From Limnohabitans sp. 15K (GTDB lineage Bacteria > Pseudomonadota > Gammaproteobacteria > Burkholderiales > Burkholderiaceae_C): a DNA stretch of 64,000 nt. Both the position numbers and the translations under genes were made by a program. Below the pieces are notes generated by a model. That model saw nothing but the letters and a program-made list of their open reading frames with translations, was not told where the DNA came from and did not search any database. This document shows, piece after piece, positions 37,436 through 45,494 of the stretch (its first letter is position 1; the number at the start of each line of letters is the position of its first letter). Location: NCBI RefSeq assembly GCF_002778285.1, contig NZ_NESM01000001.1, positions 824,529 through 888,528 of the forward strand, given 5' to 3'.

Positions 37436-38542
37436 TCAAAGGGGATCGAGCGCTTGCAGATGGCCCCGGTGGATGGCCTGCGGGGTCGGGCAGCCACACA
37501 AGGCCAGGGTCATTTCAAATTCATCGCGCAACAGCCGCAGCACATGGGCCGCACCCCGGGCCCCGGCATGGGCCAGCCCATACAGCGCGGGGCGTCCGAT
37601 CAATGCGGCATCCGCGCCCAGGGCCAAAGCTTTGAACACATCGGTGCCACGGCGGATGCCACCGTCCACCAACACGGCGCCGCCATGGGGTTGGCTGTGC
37701 ACGACGTCGACAATGGCGGGGAGCAGTTCGGCCGTGGCGGGCAGGGTGTCGAGGACGCGGCCACCATGGTTGCTCACGACCACGCCGGAAGCGCCGATGG
37801 CCATGGCTTGGCGGGCATCTTCGGGGTGGGTGATGCCCTTGAGCAGCACGGGCAATCGGGTCTGGCCGATCAGCCATTGCACATCTGCCCAAGTGGGGGC
37901 GACAGCTGCCAAGCCTGCGCAAAGGCCCACCTTAGCGGTATGGCTGGCAGCGAGGATGTTTAGGGGGGCAGGCCAGTGCGGGGTTTGGATGCCCTCTGGC
38001 AAGGCCATGCCGTGGTGGCGTTCGCGGTCGCGCACACCATGCACCGGCGCATCCACCGTGAGGACAAGAGCTTCGTAGCCTGCGGACTCGACTTGCTGGA
38101 GCAAATCGCGCATGGCGCCTCGGTCTGTCAGCCAGTACAGCTGAAACCAGAGCGGGCCACGGTCTTTTTCTGAAGCGATCAAAGAGGCGACTTTATTCAA
38201 CGGGGTGTTGGTTTGGTGCGAAAGCACAAAGCCACAACCCTGTGCAGCAGCTGCCAGTGCCATGCCCGATTCACCTTCGTGATGCGCCCAGCGTTGATGG
38301 GCCATGGGGGCGACCAGCAAGGGCATGGGCCATGTCTTGCCCAGCAAGTTGCAACGGGTGTGACCGCCGCGCAGGTCTTGCAGCACACGGGGCGCCAGCC
38401 CCTGGCTTTGCCAGGCCAGGACATTGCGGCGCAGGCTGATTTCGTCGGCCGCACCACCGCTGAAGTAAGCCCAGGCAGACGCTGACATCACCGCTTGTGC
38501 AGCGTGTTCGTGGTCTTGCAGAGTGACGATGGGCGTGGTCAT
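37436..38542 (-). CDS. FMN-dependent alpha-hydroxy acid oxidase/dehydrogenase
   Basis: 368 residues, (beta/alpha)8 FMN family of lactate and glycolate oxidases. N-terminal WAYFSGGAADEISLRRN and then LVAPMAHQRWAH. Catalytic and FMN residues are visible in LLKGITHPEDARQAM (Lys), GVVVSNHGGRVLD (His base with GGR) and VDGGIRRGTDVFKALALGADAALIGRP. It is placed inside the iron-uptake operon between piuC and tonB. The substrate is unknown; a lactate or other 2-hydroxyacid is the family norm, and a 2-hydroxycarboxylate chelator is conceivable. Start ATG at 38542. Confidence 0.85.
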   Translation of the reverse strand: MTTPIVTLQDHEHAAQAVMSASAWAYFSGGAADEISLRRNVLAWQSQGLAPRVLQDLRGGHTRCNLLGKTWPMPLLVAPMAHQRWAHHEGESGMALAAAAQGCGFVLSHQTNTPLNKVASLIASEKDRGPLWFQLYWLTDRGAMRDLLQQVESAGYEALVLTVDAPVHGVRDRERHHGMALPEGIQTPHWPAPLNILAASHTAKVGLCAGLAAVAPTWADVQWLIGQTRLPVLLKGITHPEDARQAMAIGASGVVVSNHGGRVLDTLPATAELLPAIVDVVHSQPHGGAVLVDGGIRRGTDVFKALALGADAALIGRPALYGLAHAGARGAAHVLRLLRDEFEMTLALCGCPTPQAIHRGHLQALDPL

Positions 38543-38553
38543 GGCCAAGGGGC

Positions 38554-39240
38554 TCAGGTGTTGGCCCACTGGCGCAGCAGGTTGTGATAGACCCCGGTCA
38601 GGGCGGTGGTCTCTGCGGTCTCGCCCAGTTGCGCGCGCAGCTTGAGCAGGTTCATGTCAAGGTCAAACAAAATGCGGCGCTGTTCGCCTGAGCGCACCAT
38701 GCTTTCGATCCAGAAGAAGCTGGCCACGCGCGTGCCTTGGGTGACGGGCGTGACCTGGTGCACGCTGGTGCCTGGGTAGAGCACGGCGTCACCCGCTGCG
38801 AGCTTGATGCCCCGATGGCCATCCGTGTCTTGCACCTGCAATTCACCGCCTTCATAGTCCGCAGGATCGGACAGGAACACGGTGCACGACACGTCGGTGC
38901 GCACCCATTCCTGGGTCGCGCCTGAACGCAGCACGGCACCATCGACGTGCGGGCCGTAAAAGTTGCTCTCACCGCTGTAGCGGTTGAAGAGCGGGTTGAA
39001 AATCCGGCGTGGCAGCGCTGCTGATAAGAACAAGGGGTCACGCTGAAGTGCGCCCAGGATCAGCACTTGCAGCGTGTGCGCCGCAGCGCTGCCTTGCGAC
39101 AGTTGCTGGTTGTTCTTTTGCGTGACGGCTTGCCCGCCCGCGCTGCTGCGCCCATCGATCCAGGGGGCATCCTCGCCCAGCAAGGACTGTGCGGTGCGAA
39201 GCTCCTCCGGGGTCAACAGGTTTTTGAGTTGCAGCAACAT
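38554..39240 (-). CDS. piuC: PiuC-type PKHD hydroxylase
   Basis: 228 residues, Fe(II)/2-oxoglutarate dioxygenase. The iron triad is visible as HVDGAVL (H-x-D) and the distal His in TSVHQVTPVT, with the 2-oxoglutarate Arg in GTRVASFFW. The protein is usually found next to Fiu/PiuA-type siderophore receptors. Its substrate is not established. Starts 9 bp after the receptor. Confidence 0.88.
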   Translation of the reverse strand: MLLQLKNLLTPEELRTAQSLLGEDAPWIDGRSSAGGQAVTQKNNQQLSQGSAAAHTLQVLILGALQRDPLFLSAALPRRIFNPLFNRYSGESNFYGPHVDGAVLRSGATQEWVRTDVSCTVFLSDPADYEGGELQVQDTDGHRGIKLAAGDAVLYPGTSVHQVTPVTQGTRVASFFWIESMVRSGEQRRILFDLDMNLLKLRAQLGETAETTALTGVYHNLLRQWANT

Positions 39241-39249
39241 GGGGTGACC

Positions 39250-41520
39250 TTAGAACAGGGCCTTGAGACTCAGCTCGATGCGACGCGGTGCGCCAGGAAT
39301 GTAGAAGGACGAATAAACCTGGTCGATGTAGAGCTTGTTCGTCAGATTGGAGACGTTGAGCTTGAGCACCGTGTTTTCCGACAGGGTGTGCTCGACCATG
39401 GCATCCACCGTGGTGAACGCCGCTGTGGTGATGGTGGAATTGATCAAGGGGGTCTGTTTGCCACGGTAGTTCACACCGGCACCCACGCGCCACATCGGTG
39501 CCACACGGTAGGTATTCCACAGACTGGCGCTGTGTTCGGGGGTCAAGCCAGGGCGGTCGCCTTGCTTCATGTTGCCGGTGGCGCTGCTCACGTCGATGCG
39601 TGCCGTTGGAATCCAGGTGTGGTTGTAGAACATCTCCCACGCCGCCGAGAGGCGACCTGCAAAGTTGAACTCCATGCCCGTGGCATGGCGTTTGCCGGAC
39701 AACAGGTACTGGTTGGTGGCCGAGTCCACGTCGGTGTTGCGTTCGTTGTATTTTTCGGAATGGAACAAGGCCAGACCCAGCAGGGATTTACCCTCAAACA
39801 GCTCCCACTTGCCACCGACTTCAAGGTTGCGGCTTTGCTCGGGCGCTGTGTTGAGGGTGGTCAAGTTGGCATTGGCCACGGTGTTCCCGTTTTGGGTGAT
39901 GGTGGGGCTCAACTGCGTTCCAACGCCATACAGGTAGGTGTCGCCCGAGGTGTTGTACGAGGTGCCCCAGGAGGTGTAGTAGGTGGTGCTGGGGTTGGGT
40001 TGCCACAGTGCGCCCACGCGGGGGCTGGCCAGTGTTTTGTCCAAGCCCACGCGATAGCCTTGTGCGTCGGTGTAGTTCGTCGAAAAATGCTCCACGCGCA
40101 AACCGCCTTGCAGTTTGACTTCATCGGTCAGCTGCACCGTGTCTTGCGCATAAACCCCCAGGTTCTCGGATTTGAACGACATGGTGGGCACCAGGATGCG
40201 GTTGTCGTTGATGCCCAGCCCGTTGTTGGGCGTGCCCACATGGGTTTCCGCATAGGGCGTGGGCAGTCCTGTGGTTGCGCTGTTGTTGCGACGCGCTTGT
40301 TCGTGGTTGTAATCGAGCCCGGTGATCAGGCTGTGCTGACGGCCCAGCCATTGGAACTTGCTTGAGTAGTCGCTTTGCGCCTGCAAGACATCGCTGTCGC
40401 CATAGCGGGCTTTGGGATTGCGGCTCAGAACGGTGTTGCCGTCCAATCCCGAAAGTGTGGTCAGGTTTTTGAAACCCACCTGAGTCCCCAGCAGGTCGCG
40501 GCTGTAACGGCCCATGCGGACCGTGGTCTTGAGTTCGCTGTCCTGGTCAAACCGGTGTTTGTGCGCGAGGGTGCCGTAAGTGGTTTCTGTGCGCAGGTGG
40601 TCACTGGCCATGCCATAGAAATTCTTCGCGTCCAGAACTGGCACCAGTGTGCCTGTCGTGTTTGCCCCCCCGTTGCGCGGTCCCGCATTCACAGTGGTGC
40701 CGTTGTCCACCATCCATGGATGGCTGTACAAAGGGCGGCCATCGGTTTCCAGGTGATAAAGGCTGGCCGTGAACTCGTCACGCCCGCCGCCCCCCCAGCG
40801 GTAACCCAGGGCAGCGCCTTTCTTGTCAACAGAAGCACCCCAGTTGTCGGCTTTGTGGGCCATGGCGTTGATGCGCAGGGCCGAGTCTTCGCCAGTTTGT
40901 TTGTTGAAGTCGCCCGTGATGCGACGCGAATTGCCGTTGCCCACGGTGACGTTGACCTCGTTTTGATCCATGAGGAACGGTTGTTTGTTGACCTGATTGA
41001 CCACGCCGCCTGTGGAGCCTTTGCCAAACAGCATGGAGGCAGAACCCTTGAGCACTTCCACCCGGTCCAGGTTGAAGGTGTCGCGTTCTATCAGGGGCGC
41101 GTCGCGCAGGCCGTCCACGTAAATGTCGCCAGCTTGCTGGAGCGAAAAACCACGCATGCGCACGTCTTCTTCACCGGTTTCGCCCGCCAAAAAGGTCACG
41201 CCTGAGGTGGTTTTGAGGACCTCACGCAAATCGTCCAGGTTGCGATCGCTCATGAGTTTTTCCGTCATGACGGTGACGGTCTGTGGAATGTCTTTCAATG
41301 CTTGATCGCCTTTGGCGATGCCGCTTTTCTTGACCAGCAGACCTTCTTTGGACGCCGTGGGCGATTCCAGTTTGTCTTTGACTGTGACGGTTTTGAGGGT
41401 TTTCTCGCCAGCTTCCTGCGCCTGGGCTTGCTGCACAGTGCCAAGTGAACCGAGGAGCATCAGCGCGGCGAGGGGCAGGAATGTGGCCGGTTGCTGTGCG
41501 TGCTTGTTTATTTGATTCAT
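39250..41520 (-). CDS. TonB-dependent catecholate siderophore receptor (Fiu/PiuA type)
   Basis: 756 residues. Signal peptide (residues 1-35, ending QAQA), plug domain with IPQTVTVMTEKLM, DVRMRGFSLQQAGDIYVDGLRD and VEVLKGSASMLFGKGSTGGVVNQVNK, then a 22-strand barrel ending in IELSLKALF with a terminal aromatic Phe. Expected to import ferric catecholates with TonB-ExbBD. First gene of the operon, 186 bp downstream of a perfect Fur-type palindrome. Overall length and the PiuC neighbour favour the Fiu/PiuA subgroup. Confidence 0.92.
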   Translation of the reverse strand: MNQINKHAQQPATFLPLAALMLLGSLGTVQQAQAQEAGEKTLKTVTVKDKLESPTASKEGLLVKKSGIAKGDQALKDIPQTVTVMTEKLMSDRNLDDLREVLKTTSGVTFLAGETGEEDVRMRGFSLQQAGDIYVDGLRDAPLIERDTFNLDRVEVLKGSASMLFGKGSTGGVVNQVNKQPFLMDQNEVNVTVGNGNSRRITGDFNKQTGEDSALRINAMAHKADNWGASVDKKGAALGYRWGGGGRDEFTASLYHLETDGRPLYSHPWMVDNGTTVNAGPRNGGANTTGTLVPVLDAKNFYGMASDHLRTETTYGTLAHKHRFDQDSELKTTVRMGRYSRDLLGTQVGFKNLTTLSGLDGNTVLSRNPKARYGDSDVLQAQSDYSSKFQWLGRQHSLITGLDYNHEQARRNNSATTGLPTPYAETHVGTPNNGLGINDNRILVPTMSFKSENLGVYAQDTVQLTDEVKLQGGLRVEHFSTNYTDAQGYRVGLDKTLASPRVGALWQPNPSTTYYTSWGTSYNTSGDTYLYGVGTQLSPTITQNGNTVANANLTTLNTAPEQSRNLEVGGKWELFEGKSLLGLALFHSEKYNERNTDVDSATNQYLLSGKRHATGMEFNFAGRLSAAWEMFYNHTWIPTARIDVSSATGNMKQGDRPGLTPEHSASLWNTYRVAPMWRVGAGVNYRGKQTPLINSTITTAAFTTVDAMVEHTLSENTVLKLNVSNLTNKLYIDQVYSSFYIPGAPRRIELSLKALF

Positions 41521-41705
41521 GGTGATGTAATTCCATTGAGAAAAGCGAAAAATGACAAACGGTGTTTGCCGTCGTCTTCAATGGCTGGCTATCACCAACC
41601 GAGCGGTGCTCGATGCGAATGGCTGGCTGTATGGAGAGCTCCCACTACATTCCACTGAAGGTGGGGCGGTTTTGGGACTTACCGTAAACCGAAATAAAGT
41701 ATATA

Positions 41706-41730
41706 TCAAATGCGAATCATTCGCATTTGA
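41706..41730. promoter_or_regulatory. Fur box upstream of the siderophore receptor operon
   Basis: A perfect 25-bp palindrome, TCAAATGCGAA-TCA-TTCGCATTTGA, in an AT-rich upstream region. The TGCGAAT-ATTCGCA core matches the betaproteobacterial form of Fur boxes. The location fits iron repression of the receptor-to-hemP operon. Confidence 0.8.
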
Positions 41731-42430
41731 TGGCGATAAAAGTTCAAAATTTACATTGGGTGATCGATTGCACCAACCTACCCTGCTGAGAAAAAACGCC
41801 CAGCCAACAGGTATGAACCTATATGAAACCACTGCATATAGGCATCAAGGAGCAAGTCCATGCTGCTAACAACACCTCATCTTCGAACCCACAGGCTGGA
41901 AAAATACTCGCCGATCGTTGGGTGTGTTCAGTCGCACGCCTTCGGCGCTGGAATTGCTCCGTGGTGCAGGACTACATAGCGAGCCGCGCGTAAGCATCGC
42001 GTAACAGGGCTATGCCGCTTTAACTCACCTTGTGAGGATGAGGGTTCGCTCGCTTTCAAATGTCCAAAATGAGCCGTCTATTGCTGGTCACATGTTCGCC
42101 GCGATGGTCTGCTTACAGCCTAAAGAAGACCCTCGAACATCTAACTCTTAGTGACTCTGCAATACAGAGACAAACCAGCCGAAATGGCCCATCAGCCATT
42201 GCAGCACTTCAGACCCGGCCATTGAACAACATCAAAACGTGCCGGTTTATGCCCCACCATCTGTCAACACGTTCTTTCCCGTTTTCATAGAAATTCTGGA
42301 CACCCCAGGCATTGCCTTTGTTTTTTCACTCAAAATGATAGAAACTATTTTTCATTGAATGTTTCTTAGCGATGGCTTTGCAGCGTTTGAATGGGCGAAC
42401 TGAACTGATAGCTAAAACGCGGGCTGAACG
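41731..42430. other. Intergenic region upstream of the siderophore operon and ndh-like gene
   Basis: About 700 bp with lower GC and no ORF of convincing coding character. It includes a weak Fur-like palindrome near 42334-42356 (AATGATAG...TTTTTCATT) just ahead of the ndh-like gene. Otherwise I see nothing I can name. Confidence 0.4.
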
Positions 42431-43756
42431 ATGAACAAACAACACAAAATCGTCATAGTGGGTGGCGGCGCTGGGGGTCTGGAACTCGCGACCCGGTTGG
42501 GGCACGCCTATGGCCGCAACAAGCGTGCACTTGTCACCTTGGTCGACAAAAACCGCACGCACATTTGGAAACCCAAACTGCATGAAATTGCATCGGGCAG
42601 CATGGACCTGGGCGACCACGAAGTGGATTACATGGCCCAAGCCCATTGGCATCACTTTACTTTTCGCATCGGTGAGCTCACGGGACTTGACCGGTCTCAA
42701 AAAACCATTGAGCTCGCACCTTATTTGGATGAGGCTGGCGTCGCTGTCACACCCACCCAGCGGATCAGCTACGACACGCTGGTGATTTGCATCGGCAGCT
42801 TGAGCAACGACTTTGGCACCCAGGGCGTCAAAGAATACGCCCTGAAGTTGGAAACGCAACACGACGCCAAGTCATTTCATTCCAAGATGGTCAATGCGTG
42901 TATCCGCGCGCACAACCAGTTGGATGTCATCCACAAACGTCAATTGCATGTGGCCATCATCGGCGCGGGCGCCACGGGCGTCGAGTTGGCCGCAGAACTG
43001 CACCGCACCACGCGCGAGGTGGTGGCATTTGGCTTGGACCGTATTGATGTGGACAAGGACATCAAAGTCAGCTTGATCGAGGCGGCCGATCGAATCTTGC
43101 CGGCTTTACAGCCTCGCATGTCCCAAGCCACAGAGAAACTCATCTCCCATTTGGGTGTCCAAGTACTCACCAGTTCCAAGGTGATGGAGGTCACGCCCAC
43201 CGGCATTCGCTTGGCCGATGGACGCGAGATCGAATCTGAGCTGGTGGTGTGGGCCGCAGGCGTGAAAGCCCCTGATTTTTTGAAAGACTTCAGCGGTCTT
43301 GAAACCAACCGCATCAACCAGTTGGTCGTCTTCGATACCCTGCAAACCACGCGCGACCCCGATGTATTTGCTTTGGGTGATTGCGCCGCTTGCCCCTGCT
43401 CCGATGCCGATGGCGGACGGGCTGGCTTTGTGCCGCCGCGTGCGCAAGCAGCGCATCAACAGGCTTCGCACATGTTGCAGCAAATCAAACGCCGCATGGC
43501 CCATCAGCCGCTTCAAGCTTACCGCTACAGAGACTTTGGCTCGCTGGTGTCGCTGGGCAAGTTCAGCACGGTTGGCAACATGATGGGCGGCTTGACAGGC
43601 AAGAGTTTGATGATCGAAGGTTATTTTGCCAAGCTCATGTACATGTCTTTGTACAAATTGCATGAGCTGGCCATTCACGGCCTCATCAAAACCACACTCT
43701 TTACCCTGTCACGCCTGATCACCAAACAAACCAACCCAACAGTGAAGCTGCATTGA
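42431..43756 (+). CDS. Type II NADH dehydrogenase-like FAD oxidoreductase
   Basis: 441 residues. FAD motif IVIVGGGAGGLELATRLGH, second dinucleotide motif VAIIGAGATGVELAAELHR and a C-terminal DVFALGDCAACPC are as in NDH-2. The C-terminal 60 residues (KFSTVGNMMGGLTGKSLMIEGYFAKLMYMSLYKLHELAIHG) are typical of the membrane-associated tail. Likely passes electrons from NADH to quinone without proton pumping. The upstream weak Fur-like palindrome is only suggestive. Convergent with the SDR gene (16 bp gap). Confidence 0.85.
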   Translation: MNKQHKIVIVGGGAGGLELATRLGHAYGRNKRALVTLVDKNRTHIWKPKLHEIASGSMDLGDHEVDYMAQAHWHHFTFRIGELTGLDRSQKTIELAPYLDEAGVAVTPTQRISYDTLVICIGSLSNDFGTQGVKEYALKLETQHDAKSFHSKMVNACIRAHNQLDVIHKRQLHVAIIGAGATGVELAAELHRTTREVVAFGLDRIDVDKDIKVSLIEAADRILPALQPRMSQATEKLISHLGVQVLTSSKVMEVTPTGIRLADGREIESELVVWAAGVKAPDFLKDFSGLETNRINQLVVFDTLQTTRDPDVFALGDCAACPCSDADGGRAGFVPPRAQAAHQQASHMLQQIKRRMAHQPLQAYRYRDFGSLVSLGKFSTVGNMMGGLTGKSLMIEGYFAKLMYMSLYKLHELAIHGLIKTTLFTLSRLITKQTNPTVKLH

Positions 43757-43772
43757 GCCCCACTGCCCAGAG

Positions 43773-44573
43773 TCAATACGTGCCCGGATAAGCCCCACCA
43801 TCGGCCAGCACGTTTTGGCCTGTCATGTAGGCCGCGTGCTGGCTGCACAAGAAGGCGCAGATCGCCCCAAACTCTTGCGGGTTGCCGTAGCGCCCAGCCG
43901 GGATTTGCGCTTGCTGGATGGCGCGCATTTCTTCCACCGTCTTGCCCTGCTTTTGCGCCATCGCGGGCAGCGTGGAGCGGATGCGGTCGGTGTCGAACTT
44001 GCCGGGCAGCAGGTTGTTGATGGTGACGCCCTGGCCCGCAATCTTGCTGCGCGATGTGCCGGCCACAAAACCAGTCAGGCCACTGCGGGCGCCATTAGAC
44101 AAGCCCAAAACGTCGATGGGGGACTTCACCGAACTGGAGGTGATGTTCACAATGCGGCCAAAACCGCGAGCGGCCATGCCGTCCACCGTGGCTTTGATCA
44201 GCTCGATGGGTGTGAGCATGTTGGCGTCGATGGCCTTGATCCAGGCCTCGCGGTCCCAGTCGCGGAAGTCGCCTGGGGGTGGGCCACCTGCGTTGGTGAC
44301 CACGATGTCGTAGTCTTTGCCGGGGCCACCCGCCACGTTCCAGATTGCTTCGCGGCCAGCTTCGCTGGTGATGTCTTGCGCTACGGCGATCAATTGCACT
44401 TGACCAGCGGTTTCTGCACGCAAGTCGTCCACGGCTTTGTTCAGCACTTCGGCGCCGCGCGCCACCATGACCACGTTCACGCCTTCAAGGGCCAAAGCCC
44501 GTGCGCAACCCCAGCCCAAGCCTTTGCTCGCGCCACCCACCAATGCCCATTTGCCTTTGATACCCAGATCCAT
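43773..44573 (-). CDS. Short-chain dehydrogenase/reductase
   Basis: 266 residues, classical SDR. Cofactor motif ALVGGASKGLGWGCARAL (TGxxxGxG type), NNAG replaced by VTNAGGPP, catalytic Ser in NITSSSVKSP and the YxxxK replaced by a non-standard NGARSGLTGF arrangement at the position where YSAAK is expected. If that alignment is right, the catalytic Tyr/Lys pair is altered, so activity is uncertain. Start ATG at 44573 with TGGAG upstream. Last gene of the tct-ggt-DMT array. Confidence 0.8.
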   Translation of the reverse strand: MDLGIKGKWALVGGASKGLGWGCARALALEGVNVVMVARGAEVLNKAVDDLRAETAGQVQLIAVAQDITSEAGREAIWNVAGGPGKDYDIVVTNAGGPPPGDFRDWDREAWIKAIDANMLTPIELIKATVDGMAARGFGRIVNITSSSVKSPIDVLGLSNGARSGLTGFVAGTSRSKIAGQGVTINNLLPGKFDTDRIRSTLPAMAQKQGKTVEEMRAIQQAQIPAGRYGNPQEFGAICAFLCSQHAAYMTGQNVLADGGAYPGTY

Positions 44574-44591
44574 TTTTTTCTCCAGTTAATT

Positions 44592-45494
44592 TCAAACTTT
44601 GGGTGAACGTGTCACCCAGAAAACGCCCGACAGCACCAACACGGTGCCGCCCACAATCCACACATTAAAAGGTTCGCCCAAAATGAAAACGCCCATGAAC
44701 AGCGTGGACATGGGGCCAATCATGCCCGTTTGAGCCGTCAATCCGGCACCGATGCGCTCGATCGCCATCATGACCAGCACCACGGGCACAGCGGTGCAAG
44801 CGGTGGCATTGAGCAAGGACAACCAAAGCACGGGTTCGGCCACCTGTGCCGTTTCCAGTGGGCGCAGTATCGCAAACTGGGCAATGCAAAACACACAAGC
44901 CACCGAAGTGGCCCAGCCCGCCAAACGCAAAGACCCCAAACGCTGCACCATCTGGCCGCTGTAGCTGAGGTAAAGCGCATAACTGACGGCGCTGGCCAGC
45001 ACCAGCGCTGCGCCCAGTGCGGCGTTCTTGCCGTCCAATGCCGCCTCGTGGCCAAACACCAGCAACACGCCGGCATAACTGATGAGCATGCCAACCCCTT
45101 GGCGGTAGCTGATTTTGCGGCCGTACAACAACCAGCCCAGCACCAGCACCAGCGTGGGGTTGAGGTAAAGAATCAAGCGTTCCAGTGACGCGCTGATGTA
45201 TTCCAGTCCCCAAAAATCGAGGAACGAAGCCAAGTAATAACCACAAAAGCCCAGCCCCACAATGCCCAACCAGTCACGCCCGGCGATGCGCGGCTTGCCG
45301 CGCCCAGCCCACCAGGCCATGAGCAAAAACAGGGGCAACGCAAACAGCATGCGCAACATGACCAGCGTGACGGCATCCACGCCGTAGCGGTAAGCCAGCT
45401 TGACGATGATGGCTTTGCCCGAAAAAGCGATCGATCCAGCCACGGCCAAGAGCAGGCCGGCCGTGACTTGAGGCGATCGCGCAGTCGTCATCAA
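44592..45494 (-). CDS. DMT superfamily (EamA) permease
   Basis: 300 residues with ten hydrophobic segments in two EamA repeats: AVAGSIAFSGKAIIVKLAYR and LYLNPTLVLVLGWLLYGRK, then the second repeat with GAGLTAQTGMIGPMSTLFMGVFILGEP. It starts with ATGATG overlapping the stop codon of the gamma-glutamyltransferase (ATGA). Predicted efflux of an amino acid or other metabolite; substrate unknown. Confidence 0.87.
   Translation of the reverse strand: MMTTARSPQVTAGLLLAVAGSIAFSGKAIIVKLAYRYGVDAVTLVMLRMLFALPLFLLMAWWAGRGKPRIAGRDWLGIVGLGFCGYYLASFLDFWGLEYISASLERLILYLNPTLVLVLGWLLYGRKISYRQGVGMLISYAGVLLVFGHEAALDGKNAALGAALVLASAVSYALYLSYSGQMVQRLGSLRLAGWATSVACVFCIAQFAILRPLETAQVAEPVLWLSLLNATACTAVPVVLVMMAIERIGAGLTAQTGMIGPMSTLFMGVFILGEPFNVWIVGGTVLVLSGVFWVTRSPKV

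Noticed and set aside
41552..41869. 105-codon plus-strand open frame across the Fur box
   Set aside because: It overlaps the operator and promoter region of the receptor operon, lacks a good ribosome-binding site and has no recognisable domain.
42334..42356. Fur-like palindrome ahead of the ndh-like gene
   Set aside because: AATGATAG...TTTTTCATT is only partly symmetric and poor against the Fur consensus compared with the perfect site at 41706-41730. Mentioned but not listed as a site.
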